Shown one piece after another: positions 17,541-26,712 of a stretch of 64,000 bases of DNA. The notes under the pieces are model-generated. The model had not been told where the DNA came from. It did no database searches and saw only the letters and a program-made list of their open reading frames with translations. The translations under genes were made by a program, and so were the position numbers. The first letter of the stretch is position 1, and each line of letters starts with the position of its first letter. The stretch is from JBNKFQ01 sp050289385 (GTDB lineage Bacteria > Pseudomonadota > Gammaproteobacteria > Pseudomonadales > Porticoccaceae): positions 1-64,000 of the forward strand of contig JBNKFQ010000283.1 in assembly GCA_050289385.1 (NCBI GenBank), in the 5' to 3' direction.

Positions 17541-18197
17541 CTACTCGCGCAGCGAGATAATTTCCCATCCTCTCCTCTTGGCTTCGGCGCGCAGCTTGTC
17601 ATCGGGGTCCACTGCAATGGGGTGTTCCACCTCCAGCAATAGCGGCAAGTCGTTGATCGAGTCGCTGTAAAAGTAACTGCCTGCCAGTGACTCTCCTGTT
17701 TCTTGCAGCCATTGGTTCAGACGTATCACTTTGCCTTCCTGAAAGCAGGGGGTGCCAGCCACCTTGCCTGTATATTCACCCGCAATCACTTCCGGCTCGG
17801 AGGCAATGATCTCGGTAATACCGAGACGATGGCAGACGGGCTCCACCACAAACCGGTTGGTGGAGGTGATGATCAGCAGCCGGTCACCGGACTCACGGTG
17901 CTGCTGAATCAGCTTCTCTGCCTGTGGTTGCCACATCTGTGCGATAACGGTATCCATAAATTCATTGTGCAGGGTCTCGCGTTGTTCAGCGTTGAGACGG
18001 GCAACAGGCGCGAGAGCGAACTCCAGGTAAGCAATGACATCGAGCCGCCCGGACTGATAGTCGCGATAGAATTGTTCGTTTTGTTCTTCGTAGGTCGAGT
18101 GATCTACCACACCTTTTGCTACCAGAAACTGACCCCAACTGTAATCCGAGTCGCCGTTGATCAGGGTGTTATCAAGGTCAAAAAGGGCCAGAGGCAT
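17541..18197 (-). CDS. HAD-superfamily IB hydrolase (SerB-like phosphatase)
   Basis: A 218-residue HAD phosphatase. Motif I is LALFDLDNTLING with the nucleophile and acid-base Asp pair; motif II is LLIITSTNRF; motif III/IV lies in GKVIRLNQWL and YFYSDSINDLPLL. The N-terminal cap (YSWGQFLVAKGVV) is the subclass IB type related to phosphoserine phosphatase and acyl-phosphatase-like enzymes. Substrate is not predictable. It diverges from rppH; the same pairing occurs in pseudomonads. Confidence 0.9.
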   Translation of the reverse strand: MPLALFDLDNTLINGDSDYSWGQFLVAKGVVDHSTYEEQNEQFYRDYQSGRLDVIAYLEFALAPVARLNAEQRETLHNEFMDTVIAQMWQPQAEKLIQQHRESGDRLLIITSTNRFVVEPVCHRLGITEIIASEPEVIAGEYTGKVAGTPCFQEGKVIRLNQWLQETGESLAGSYFYSDSINDLPLLLEVEHPIAVDPDDKLRAEAKRRGWEIISLRE

Positions 18198-18378
18198 GTT
18201 TTGTTTTCCATCTTTTCAGTGATGCCGGGGTTTGGCGGTGGTGCCGATGCCAGCGCTGGCGCAGGTTCTGTGTGATTATCGACTGTTTTGTCGAATGTAT
18301 TCTACATTGTCTTAACAAATTGCTGAATATCAGCAAGTTATGAAACAATGGTCGTCTTGAATTTTAAAGAGACAGAAC

Positions 18379-18873
18379 GTGGTCGATCGAGATGGTTTTC
18401 GTCCCAACGTCGGCATTGTGATTGCCAATGATAAGGGGCAGCTCTTGTGGGCCAGGCGTATTGGGCAGGATGCCTGGCAGTTCCCTCAGGGTGGAGTGGA
18501 TCGTGGTGAGTCACCTGAGCAGGCCTTGTATCGGGAATTGTACGAAGAGGTGGGACTGCGCCCCGAGGATATCGAGTTGTTGGCTTGCACTCGTGGTTGG
18601 CTGCGTTACCGCTTGCCTAAAAGATACGTGCGCAAGCATTCCCAGCCACTCTGCATAGGTCAGAAGCAGAAATGGTTTTTGCTCAAGCTGGTGGGCGACG
18701 AGTCGAAAATACGTTTCGACTGTGGTCACAAAGCAGAGTTTGATGGTTGGCAATGGGTAAGCTATTGGTACCCTGTTGGGCAGGTGATTGATTTCAAGCG
18801 TGATGTTTATCGGCGTGCTTTGCGTGAACTCTGTCACGTTCATATAGAGTTGCAAAGGAAGGCGAAGAGTTGA
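18379..18873 (+). CDS. rppH: RNA pyrophosphohydrolase
   Basis: A 164-residue Nudix enzyme that removes pyrophosphate from 5'-triphosphate mRNA, opening transcripts to RNase E decay. The start [17 protein letters not shown] (GTG 18379), SWQFPQGG-like [14 protein letters not shown], Nudix box RELYEEVGL, and [12 protein letters not shown] match RppH closely, as does [11 protein letters not shown]. It lies directly before ptsP, an order conserved in gammaproteobacteria. Confidence 0.97.
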   Translation: MVDRDGFRPNVGIVIANDKGQLLWARRIGQDAWQFPQGGVDRGESPEQALYRELYEEVGLRPEDIELLACTRGWLRYRLPKRYVRKHSQPLCIGQKQKWFLLKLVGDESKIRFDCGHKAEFDGWQWVSYWYPVGQVIDFKRDVYRRALRELCHVHIELQRKAKS

Positions 18874-18920
18874 TAGAGGCCCGGTGTTGAATGACTGGTA
18901 TTAGCGACAAGGAGAACACA

Positions 18921-21209
18921 GTGCTGGATTCGCTGCGTGACATTGTCCAGGAGGTGAGCGCTGCCGCAAATTTGGCAGAGGTGCTGAATATTGCTGTCTC
19001 CCGCGTCAAGGAGGTGATGCAGGTAGCCAACTGTTCTATCTTTTTGCACGACACGGAAAAACATCAACACGTTCTGCGCGCTTCTGACGGCTATCTTCCA
19101 GATGCCATTGGCAACGTCAGCATGCCTGACACGGAAGGCTTGGTGAGCCTGGTCGCCAGCCGCGAGGAACCACTCAATCTGGAAAAAGCCAGCGAGCACC
19201 CCAGCTATTCCTACTACCCTGAAACCGGTGAGGAGCGATTTGCCTCTTATCTGGGGGTACCCATTATCCACAACCGGAAAATGCTGGGCGTGTTACTGGT
19301 GCAAGAGGAGGAAGAGCGTCGCTTTGATGAGGGGGAAGAAGCATTTTTGGTGACAATTTCGGCGCAATTGGCGGGAGCCATTGCCCACGCAGAAGCGACG
19401 GGCACTTTGCATGACCGGGAGACCCACCAGAAAGGCCAGGCTCGTGACTCCGGGGAGACAATCCTCAGTGGTGTTCCGAGTGCTCCCGGTATAGCCATTG
19501 GGACAGCAGTGCTGATGGCCTCGCCAGCTGATCTTTATGCTGTGCCGCGACGCTATGCCAGTGACACCAAGTCCGAGTTGAAGTTGTTCAAAATGGCCAT
19601 TCGTCGCACCAAGACGGATTTGCACAACCTGGATGGCAGCCTGTTAAACAAGCTGAGTTCCGGTGAGCGCGCCCTGTTTGGTGTGTACATCAGCATGCTT
19701 GATGACCATTCTCTCAGTGACGAAGTGACCCGATTGATTCGCGATGGTATTGCTGCTCAAACGGCATGGAGTCAGGTGATCATTGAGCATGTTCGCAAAT
19801 TCCAGGGCATGCGCGATCCGTACCTTCGGGAGCGAGCATCCGATGTGCTTGATCTCGGCAAGCGCGTGCTCTCCCATTTACAGCAATCTCAGGAGGTGCC
19901 GGTTGAATATCCGGACAATACCATCCTGATTGGTGAAGACCTGGCCGCACCGATGTTGGCAGATGTGCCGCATGACAAGCTCAAGGGTATGGTATCCGTC
20001 CGTGGGTCCCGCAATTCCCACATGGCTATTCTCGGTCGCGCGCTCGGGGTGCCAACGGTAATGGGTGCGGTCGATCTGCCGTTGACGGTTTTGGATGGCC
20101 GGGAGCTGATTGTCGATGGTCATCGTGGCCGTGTTGTGGCGAACCCCTCGAATGAAGCGCGCGAAGCGTATCGGCAACAGGAAGAGGAAGAGGCGCTGCT
20201 GACTGCCGACCTGGAAACCTTGCGCGATGAACCTTGTGTAACAGCAGATCAATATCGCATTGCTCTGTGGGTTAACACCGGTCTGCGTATCGATACCATG
20301 TTGTCACTGGATCGCGGTGCCGAGGGTGTCGGTTTGTATCGTACGGAAGTGCCTTTTCTGATGCACGAACGCTTCCCGTCAGAGGAAGAGCAGCGCCAGT
20401 TGTACCGCGAACAGTTGGAAATGTTTGCACCGCGCCCAGTGACCATGCGCACCCTGGACATCGGTGGTGACAAGGCGTTGCCCTACTTTCCCATTGACGA
20501 GGCCAACCCCTTTCTCGGCTGGCGTGGCATACGCGTTACCCTGGACCATCCCGAAATATTCCTCAGCCAGGTCAGGGCAATGATGAAGGCGAGCGAAGGG
20601 CTTAACAATTTGCGCATCATGTTTCCTATGATTTCCAATGTGCCTGAGGTAGAGGGTGCAGTGCAGTTGATACGTCGTGCATTTGATGAGCTCACCGGTG
20701 AGGAGGGCCACAATCTGGTGATGCCGGCCATGGGTGCGATGATAGAGGTGCCGGCAGCGGTTTATCAGATTCGTGAAATAGCCCGGCGGGTCGATTTTTT
20801 ATCCGTTGGCACTAACGACCTGACCCAATATCTGTTGGCTGTTGATCGCAATAATCCTCGCGTGGCTGACCTGTACCATGCATTTCATCCGGCCGTTTTG
20901 GGTGCGTTGCGTACAGTCGTTGAAGGCGCGCGCGCGGAAAATTGTCAGGTCAGTGTTTGTGGCGAAATGGCGGGTGACCCACTGGGTGCAGTATTGCTGG
21001 TTGGTATGGGTTACGAAGTCCTGTCGATGAGTTCAGCTAACCTGCTGCGGGTAAAATCAATTTTGCGCCAGATCGATTATCAGGAAGCGCGCAAATTGGC
21101 AGAAGGTACGCTGGTGTTACCGGATGCTGGCACCGTACGGGAATATTTGCGACAAAACCTGTCTCGGCCAGGTATTGAAGATTTGTTGCGCACGGCAGCG
21201 GTTAATTGA
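18921..21209 (+). CDS. ptsP: Phosphoenolpyruvate-protein phosphotransferase, nitrogen PTS EI
   Basis: A 762-residue EI-Ntr. An N-terminal GAF domain (about 1-160; ALNIAV-type helix, FASYLGVPIIHNRKMLGVLL) is followed by the EI domains: phosphohistidine swivel segment SVRGSRNSHMAILGRALG with the acceptor His, and the PEP-binding barrel (VGLYRTEVPFL, SVGTNDLTQYLLAVDR, VCGEMAGDP). It phosphorylates NPr at the head of the nitrogen PTS. GTG 18921 is preferred because AAGGAG lies six bases before it; ATG 18891 lacks such a site. NSHMAI, where NSHAAI or TSHTAI is usual, is a mild variant. Confidence 0.95.
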   Translation: MLDSLRDIVQEVSAAANLAEVLNIAVSRVKEVMQVANCSIFLHDTEKHQHVLRASDGYLPDAIGNVSMPDTEGLVSLVASREEPLNLEKASEHPSYSYYPETGEERFASYLGVPIIHNRKMLGVLLVQEEEERRFDEGEEAFLVTISAQLAGAIAHAEATGTLHDRETHQKGQARDSGETILSGVPSAPGIAIGTAVLMASPADLYAVPRRYASDTKSELKLFKMAIRRTKTDLHNLDGSLLNKLSSGERALFGVYISMLDDHSLSDEVTRLIRDGIAAQTAWSQVIIEHVRKFQGMRDPYLRERASDVLDLGKRVLSHLQQSQEVPVEYPDNTILIGEDLAAPMLADVPHDKLKGMVSVRGSRNSHMAILGRALGVPTVMGAVDLPLTVLDGRELIVDGHRGRVVANPSNEAREAYRQQEEEEALLTADLETLRDEPCVTADQYRIALWVNTGLRIDTMLSLDRGAEGVGLYRTEVPFLMHERFPSEEEQRQLYREQLEMFAPRPVTMRTLDIGGDKALPYFPIDEANPFLGWRGIRVTLDHPEIFLSQVRAMMKASEGLNNLRIMFPMISNVPEVEGAVQLIRRAFDELTGEEGHNLVMPAMGAMIEVPAAVYQIREIARRVDFLSVGTNDLTQYLLAVDRNNPRVADLYHAFHPAVLGALRTVVEGARAENCQVSVCGEMAGDPLGAVLLVGMGYEVLSMSSANLLRVKSILRQIDYQEARKLAEGTLVLPDAGTVREYLRQNLSRPGIEDLLRTAAVN

Positions 21210-21221
21210 AACCAAGCCCGT

Positions 21222-21986
21222 TTATGCTTCTGTACGGAATGAGTAATGCAATGATGTGCCAAGCACTTTGCCGTATTTGTAGTTTTGTTCGACAAAACTG
21301 ACGTTTCCTTCCTGATCTATCAGTAATCCCGTGCTGCTGCGCGTACCATATTCCCCGGTGTCGACAAAAGGTGGCGATAGAGAACGCTCCCAGGCAGAAC
21401 TAACGCCAGTGTTTGGCAGTTCGTCATTTGAAAATGGTTTTCGGCTGCTGACGGTATGCAGCAGTTGTTCAGTGTGCAGGGTTGGTTGCGAGATCAATTT
21501 TTGTAACAGGTCTTTGGTGAGGCGAACTTTTGGCCATGGTGTGTTTAACAAGTGGTTGCTCAGGCCATAGAGTCCAGGTGGCAAAGGCTCGATGTTTGTG
21601 TGGCGATTGCTGCAATACACCAGTTGGTTGCCATCGTACAGCAGCAAATTGTACCCATTGTATTCGTGGTTGCGTTCGCGAATTCTCAGCGCATGGGCCA
21701 GTGCCGGGTCATGGCCGGCTAGAAAATCCAGAGTTAACTCTCCGCGTGAGCGCAATGCGGCTGGTTGTCGCCCTTCGCGGTAATTGGTGACGGCGGCAAA
21801 ACGGCCATTGCGTGAAATGCCCAGCCATGTCCCACCCAGCAACATATCCCTGCCCGCAAGCAAGCCCGGCTGTTGTTCCCACCAATGGGCGGGAGCAGTG
21901 GGACGCTGATAAAACTCATCCCTGTTTGCGGCGAGAATCAACGGATACCTGGAATGCAGTTGGTGGGCGAAAACGATGAGGCACAT
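21222..21986 (-). CDS. NRDE family protein (TANGO2-like)
   Basis: A 254-residue protein of the NRDE/TANGO2 family: MCLIVFAHQ with Cys2 exposed after Met removal, LILAANRDEFYQRPT with the namesake NRDE motif, GGTWLGISRNGRFAAVTNYRE, and the central NHLLNTPWPKV. The fold is Ntn-hydrolase-like; eukaryotic TANGO2 is linked to heme and lipid metabolism, bacterial roles are unclear. The frame is open 67 codons upstream into the lgt promoter, but ATG 21986 gives the conserved MCLI start. Confidence 0.92.
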   Translation of the reverse strand: MCLIVFAHQLHSRYPLILAANRDEFYQRPTAPAHWWEQQPGLLAGRDMLLGGTWLGISRNGRFAAVTNYREGRQPAALRSRGELTLDFLAGHDPALAHALRIRERNHEYNGYNLLLYDGNQLVYCSNRHTNIEPLPPGLYGLSNHLLNTPWPKVRLTKDLLQKLISQPTLHTEQLLHTVSSRKPFSNDELPNTGVSSAWERSLSPPFVDTGEYGTRSSTGLLIDQEGNVSFVEQNYKYGKVLGTSLHYSFRTEA

Positions 21987-22153
21987 CAGTTTGCAGCCGG
22001 TTTTGTATCGACGGGCCAGTATATACCCAAACGATTTGGGTATGGCCTGTCTTCGATTGTTGCGGTTGGGCGGTTTTCGCGCTGCAAGGAAACCGCTATC
22101 ATCATCGCCTTTAAATGGGCCGACATCAGGCTCTGTAACTTGAGTGCCAATCC

Positions 22154-22972
22154 ATGTGGTCATATCCCGAAATAAACCCGGTCGCATTTTCTCTCGGCCC
22201 GATCAGCGTGCACTGGTATGGCATTATGTACCTGCTGGGTTTCATCGCAGCCTGGTTGCTGGCGCGCCGTGCATGCCAGCGCCCCTGGTCACCGCTGAAA
22301 GCAAGCCAGATCGAAGACCTGATTGTGTATGCTGCCTTCGGCGTCATTGTCGGGGGGCGTTTGGGTTATGTGCTTTTCTACGGTCTTGACAACTGGTTGA
22401 ACGACCCCTTGTTTTTATTCCGTATTTGGGAAGGAGGCATGTCGTTCCACGGTGGGTTGCTTGGCGTGGTCGGTGCGGTCTGGCTTTTCAGTCGCCGAAT
22501 CGAGCGCCGTTTTGTGCTGCTCTGCGACTTTTTAGCGCCCTTGGCACCTATTGGCCTTGGCCTGGGACGATTGGGTAATTTTATCGGCCAGGAGTTATGG
22601 GGAAGGCCCACAGACGGATGGTGGGGTATGGTGTTTCCCGATGATCCCGAAGGCCTGACGCGCCATCCTTCCCAGCTTTATGAAATGTTTCTGGAAGGTA
22701 TTGTATTGTTTGCAGTCCTCTTCTGGATTGCGCGCAAGCCGCGTCCTGCGGGTGTAATCAGTGGCCTTTTTCTGTCCTTGTATGGTTTGTTCCGCTTTAC
22801 CGTTGAGTTTGCACGTGAGCCGGACAGCCATTTGGCAGATAACCTGTTATTTGGCTGGATGACGAGGGGACAGACGTTGTGCTTGCCAATGTTGGCAATT
22901 GGTTTGCTATTGCTGGTTTTGGGGTATTGGCGAGCAAACCGGACAAAAATAAAAACCGCACCAAACGTATAG
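22154..22972 (+). CDS. lgt: Prolipoprotein diacylglyceryl transferase
   Basis: A 272-residue inner-membrane enzyme that adds diacylglycerol from phosphatidylglycerol to the lipobox Cys of prolipoproteins. Seven hydrophobic segments, HGGLLGVVG (essential His-Gly-Gly), GRLGNFIGQELWGRPTDG (the Lgt signature with catalytic Arg), and RHPSQLYE are all present. It begins a compact set lgt-thyA-folA, an order common in gammaproteobacteria. The stop codon runs into a nine-G tract. Confidence 0.97.
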   Translation: MWSYPEINPVAFSLGPISVHWYGIMYLLGFIAAWLLARRACQRPWSPLKASQIEDLIVYAAFGVIVGGRLGYVLFYGLDNWLNDPLFLFRIWEGGMSFHGGLLGVVGAVWLFSRRIERRFVLLCDFLAPLAPIGLGLGRLGNFIGQELWGRPTDGWWGMVFPDDPEGLTRHPSQLYEMFLEGIVLFAVLFWIARKPRPAGVISGLFLSLYGLFRFTVEFAREPDSHLADNLLFGWMTRGQTLCLPMLAIGLLLLVLGYWRANRTKIKTAPNV

Positions 22973-22980
22973 GGGGGGGG
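22972..22980 (+). promoter_or_regulatory. Nine-G tract as thyA ribosome-binding region
   Basis: A homopolymer of nine G starts at the last base of the lgt stop codon and ends two bases before the thyA ATG (22982). It is the only Shine-Dalgarno-like sequence in place. Slippage there would change spacing and could tune thyA translation (inference). Confidence 0.6.
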
Positions 22981-22981
22981 C

Positions 22982-23815
22982 ATGAGAGCTTATCTGGACT
23001 TGCTGCAAGATGTACTGGATAACGGTGTCGAAAAAAGTGATCGTACAGGCACCGGCACCTTGTCAGTATTTGGGCGAATGGTGCGCTATGACTTGGCGCA
23101 AGGCTTCCCTTTGCTGACCACAAAAAAGCTTCATATTCGATCCATTCTTCATGAATTGCTGTGGTTTTTACGCGGTGATACCAATATTCGATACCTGCAG
23201 GAGCATGGTGTCACCATTTGGGATGAATGGGCAACTCCGGAAGGCGAGCTGGGGCCAGTCTACGGATATCAATGGCGCAACTGGCCGGATGGTAAGGGTG
23301 GTCATATTGACCAGATTGCTGCGTTAGTCGAGGGGCTAAAAAATAATCCAGACAGTCGCCGCCATATTTTCCACGCCTGGAATGTGGCGCAATTACCAGA
23401 TGAAACTCTGAAGCCCTGGGAAAATGCAGCCCGGGGTCGCATGGCTTTGCCGCCTTGCCATCTGTTGTACCAGTTTTACGTGGCCAATGGCCGGCTCTCG
23501 GCCATGCTGTACATACGCTCCAACGACCTCTTTCTCGGCCACCCTTTTAATTGCGCCAGTTTGGCATTTTTGACTTCAATGCTGGCGCAGCAGTGTGGTT
23601 ATGACCCCGGGGAGATTGTTATCAGCATGGCGGATCTGCACCTGTACAGCAATCATCTGGGGCAGGCGCGGGAGCAGTTGGCCCGTGAGCCTCGAAATTT
23701 GCCAAAACTGGTGATTCATCGCAAACCGGAATCCATATTTGAGTACAGGTTTGACGATTTTGAAATTGTCGATTACAACCCTCATCCCCCGATTGCGGCT
23801 GCGATTGCGGTGTAA
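22982..23815 (+). CDS. thyA: Thymidylate synthase
   Basis: A 277-residue enzyme making dTMP from dUMP with methylene-THF. Landmarks: [12 protein letters not shown] with the phosphate Arg region, [29 protein letters not shown], the catalytic Cys in [12 protein letters not shown], and [12 protein letters not shown]. It is 13 residues longer than E. coli ThyA, with extra sequence around [12 protein letters not shown], a length class seen in other gammaproteobacteria. It is adjacent to folA, which recycles the dihydrofolate it makes. Confidence 0.97.
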   Translation: MRAYLDLLQDVLDNGVEKSDRTGTGTLSVFGRMVRYDLAQGFPLLTTKKLHIRSILHELLWFLRGDTNIRYLQEHGVTIWDEWATPEGELGPVYGYQWRNWPDGKGGHIDQIAALVEGLKNNPDSRRHIFHAWNVAQLPDETLKPWENAARGRMALPPCHLLYQFYVANGRLSAMLYIRSNDLFLGHPFNCASLAFLTSMLAQQCGYDPGEIVISMADLHLYSNHLGQAREQLAREPRNLPKLVIHRKPESIFEYRFDDFEIVDYNPHPPIAAAIAV

Positions 23816-23848
23816 GGGTACAATCTGTGTCAAACCGGGAACGGTGTC

Positions 23849-24352
23849 ATGAAATTATCCATTGTAGTGGCGGTTGCTCGTAACGGTGTTATTGGTCGCA
23901 ATAACGAGCTGCCCTGGCATTTGCCGGAAGATCTTAAATACTTCAAATCGGTGACCATGGGCAAGCCCCTGATTATGGGGCGCAAAACCTGGGAATCGAT
24001 CGGTCGGCCCTTGCCGGGCCGTACCAATATTGTTATCACCTCGCGAGTTGGTTGGCAGCCGGGCGGTGTCTTGGTGGCGAATTCCTTGCCAGACGCGATA
24101 CGCCTGGCGGAACGTGTGGCAAGCACTGACGGGTGTGACGAGATTATGGTGATCGGTGGCAGTGAGGTATATCGCCAGGCGTTGCCACAGGCAGATCGCC
24201 TTTATATCACAGAGGTTGCCGCCGACGTGGAAGGCGATGCATATTTCCCGAATATGGATCTCCAGGCTTGGCGTGAGGTCAAACGACAAACCGGTGCGGG
24301 CGGCAGTTCGCCTTATGCCTTTGTGGTGTTAGAACGTCATGAAATTAGCTGA
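23849..24352 (+). CDS. folA: Dihydrofolate reductase
   Basis: A 167-residue NADPH-dependent dihydrofolate reductase. Visible are LSIVVAVARNGVIGRNNELPWHLPEDLKYF in part (Trp loop and active-site acidic residue in PEDLKYF), LIMGRKTWESIGRPLPGR for NADPH and folate binding, and VIGGSEVYRQAL. It regenerates tetrahydrofolate after ThyA. The gene starts 33 bp after thyA and ends the lgt-thyA-folA unit. Confidence 0.97.
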   Translation: MKLSIVVAVARNGVIGRNNELPWHLPEDLKYFKSVTMGKPLIMGRKTWESIGRPLPGRTNIVITSRVGWQPGGVLVANSLPDAIRLAERVASTDGCDEIMVIGGSEVYRQALPQADRLYITEVAADVEGDAYFPNMDLQAWREVKRQTGAGGSSPYAFVVLERHEIS

Positions 24353-24368
24353 TCTGGTTATGCATATT

Positions 24369-24387
24369 ATGTTACCAAAGGTAACAT
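24369..24387. promoter_or_regulatory. Perfect 19-bp dyad upstream of the TtpC-TonB operon
   Basis: ATGTTACC (24369-24376) and GGTAACAT (24380-24387) are perfect arms around AAA. The site lies 156 bp before the DUF3450 gene and 17 bp after folA. Its half-site resembles LacI/GalR- and GntR-type operators, but the odd spacer is not diagnostic. It is the best candidate for the operon's operator (inference). Confidence 0.6.
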
Positions 24388-24542
24388 TCGGGCCGATGAT
24401 ACAAATGTCTATGGTCTTTTCATTGATTAAAGAGGGTCTCCCTGTTAATAATGGCGACCCCCTGCTTCACGTAGAAGCACGATACAGCATCCAATTGCTG
24501 ACTGGATTCCAAAAAACTGCTTGATACCCAATCGAGGGACGT

Positions 24543-25328
24543 ATGAAACAGCATCGATTTAAACTGATGGCGTTGACCACGCTATTATCCACAGGCATGT
24601 TGCTTGGCGCTGCTGGCGCACAGGCGAATGCAGATGTAGACGACGTGTTGAAAGCTGGCAAGGAGAAAGTTACTTCGGCCAAAGCGTCACAAAAGCGTAT
24701 CGACAAGATCGCTGATGAAACCTACGACTTGTTGACGGATTACAAGACTGTCAGCAAGCAGATCGAAAACCTGCGCATTTATAATGAACAGCTTGATCGT
24801 CAGATTGCGCACCAGGAACGCGGTATCGGTGAGCTCGAAGAGTCTATTGCCAATGTGCAGGACACCGAGCGCCAAATTCCACCTCTAACCATTCGTATGA
24901 TCGACGCGCTGGAGCAGTTTATTGCTCTGGATATGCCATTCAGCATGGATGAGCGCAAGGATCGGGTCGAAAAATTGCGCAATAATGTGAGCCGTTCTGA
25001 CCTTACGTCGGCCGAAAAATTTCGCCAGGTGCTCGAAGCGTACACTATTGAGCTTGGCTACGGTCAAAAGATTGAAACCTACAGAGATCAGATCGAAATT
25101 GACGGCCAGGTCCAGGAGGTTAACGTACTTAGAATTGGCCGTATAGCACTGACCTATCAAACCAAGGACAAGGGCAAGACTGGCGTATGGGATCAGGATG
25201 CTCGTCAATGGATGGACCTGAATTCAGGCACCTATCGCAGTGCGATAAGCAATGCGATCCGAATCGCCAAGAAACAGGCCAGCCAGGACATTCTCACCTT
25301 GCCAATCAAAGCTCCGGAGGCACAATAA
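24543..25328 (+). CDS. DUF3450 protein of the TonB/TtpC system
   Basis: A 261-residue secreted protein: a signal peptide (1-29, ending GAQANA), a long coiled coil (about 35-110; RIDKIADETYDLL, NEQLDRQIAHQERGI), then a compact domain with IEIDGQVQEVNVLRIGRIAL. It matches DUF3450, the protein usually encoded at the head of TtpC-ExbB-ExbD-TonB-TPR clusters in Vibrio, Shewanella and relatives. Its role is unknown; periplasmic location and coiled coil suggest a partner of TtpC. The compact domain resembles the periplasmic part of the next gene product. Its TAA overlaps the ttpC ATG by one base (TAATG). Confidence 0.88.
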   Translation: MKQHRFKLMALTTLLSTGMLLGAAGAQANADVDDVLKAGKEKVTSAKASQKRIDKIADETYDLLTDYKTVSKQIENLRIYNEQLDRQIAHQERGIGELEESIANVQDTERQIPPLTIRMIDALEQFIALDMPFSMDERKDRVEKLRNNVSRSDLTSAEKFRQVLEAYTIELGYGQKIETYRDQIEIDGQVQEVNVLRIGRIALTYQTKDKGKTGVWDQDARQWMDLNSGTYRSAISNAIRIAKKQASQDILTLPIKAPEAQ

Positions 25329-26710
25329 TGAACAAGACCATTTTTCAGCGTTGCCTGGCCTTTATAGCAGCCGGTCTGATCAGTGTCTCGGCATTTTCCG
25401 CAGATGGCGACCAGAAAGCCGCCTCACTTGATGAACTGCTCAAATTGATTAAAGAAGCCAAAATCAGCGAGTCCAAAGAGCAGAAAGAACGTGAAACGAA
25501 ATTTATCAAAGAAAGAAACAATCAGGCGAAATTGCTGAAGGAAGCAAAAGCAACTTTGGCTGCTGAAGAAGCTCGCAGTGAACGCCTGGACAAGAGATTC
25601 TCTGAAAATGAACTCAAAATGACCGACTTGCAGGAGCAGCTTGACAATCGAATGGGTTCGCTGAAAGAACTGTTTGGTCATTTGTCTTCGGCGGCAGGGG
25701 ATGTGATGGTTACACTTAACCAGTCCATTGTCAGCGCTCAGTACCCCGGTCGCACCAAACCCTTGCAAGATCTGATCAAGAAGACATCTGGCACCACGAC
25801 TACCCTGCCAAAAATGGAAGAGATTGAGGCCTTGTGGTTCGAAATCAATCGCGAAATGATTGAAGGTGGCAAGGTTGTCAAATTTCCCGCCACAATTTTT
25901 GCTGACGGACAACAGGTGGAGCGAGAGATCGTTCGTATAGGTACCTATAACCTCGTTTCCGATGGTGAATATCTGTCATATGAAAAGAGCAATGGGGCTA
26001 TTTCTGCACTGGCTAAACAGCCTCAGAGTCGCTACACCAGCTCTATTGCTGACCTGCAGTCCTCTACTTCCGGTTTTACGGCAACTGGTATCGACCCGAC
26101 AGGTCCTCTGGGCGGTAACTTGTTGTCGGCACTGGTTGATTTGCCGGGTATCGTAGAAAAATGGCACCAGGGTGAGCTGGTTGGTTACATCATTAGTGGT
26201 ATCGGTGTGTTCGCCGTGCTGCTGGCAATTTGGCGCTTCATGGTGTTGTCCGGGGTATCTGCTCGCGTAAATGCACAGCTGAAAAGCAGTGAGGCTCGTA
26301 CCAACAACCCACTGGGTCGTGTTTTGAAGGTATCCGAAGAAAATCCGGGTATGGACGCGGAATCGCTGGAGCTCAAGTTGCATGAAGCGGTACTTAAAGA
26401 GCGTCCGAAAATTGAATCCGGTCTGAACTTGCTGAAGATTATTGCGATGATCGCGCCTCTGCTGGGTCTGTTGGGTACGGTAATTGGTATGATTATTACC
26501 TTCCAGCAAATTACCATTTTCGGTGCCGGTGATCCCAAGAACATGGCCGGTGGTATTTCACAGGCTCTGGTAACTACGGTACTTGGCTTGTGTGTTGCGA
26601 TTCCCACGGTTCTGCTTCACACCTTTGTTAATGGTCGTGCGCAACGCATCCTGCATATTCTGGAAGAGCAAACTGCCGGTATTGTGGCTGAGAACGCCGA
26701 GGGCCGTTAA
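25328..26710 (+). CDS. ttpC: TtpC-like MotA/TolQ/ExbB proton-channel protein
   Basis: A 460-residue ExbB-superfamily protein with a long periplasmic extension. Residues 1-24 are a signal peptide, about 25-115 a charged coiled coil, about 150-215 a compact module (ADGQQVEREIVRIGTYNL) resembling the upstream DUF3450 protein, then a transmembrane helix near 285 (LVGYIISGIGVFAVLLAIW) and the paired channel helices (IAMIAPLLGLLGTVIGMIIT; GISQALVTTVLGLCVAIPT). In Vibrio, TtpC is required for TonB2 function. ATG 25328 fits the DUF3450 stop; the frame extends 47 codons upstream but only as a shadow. Confidence 0.9.
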   Translation: MNKTIFQRCLAFIAAGLISVSAFSADGDQKAASLDELLKLIKEAKISESKEQKERETKFIKERNNQAKLLKEAKATLAAEEARSERLDKRFSENELKMTDLQEQLDNRMGSLKELFGHLSSAAGDVMVTLNQSIVSAQYPGRTKPLQDLIKKTSGTTTTLPKMEEIEALWFEINREMIEGGKVVKFPATIFADGQQVEREIVRIGTYNLVSDGEYLSYEKSNGAISALAKQPQSRYTSSIADLQSSTSGFTATGIDPTGPLGGNLLSALVDLPGIVEKWHQGELVGYIISGIGVFAVLLAIWRFMVLSGVSARVNAQLKSSEARTNNPLGRVLKVSEENPGMDAESLELKLHEAVLKERPKIESGLNLLKIIAMIAPLLGLLGTVIGMIITFQQITIFGAGDPKNMAGGISQALVTTVLGLCVAIPTVLLHTFVNGRAQRILHILEEQTAGIVAENAEGR

Positions 26711-26712
26711 AC

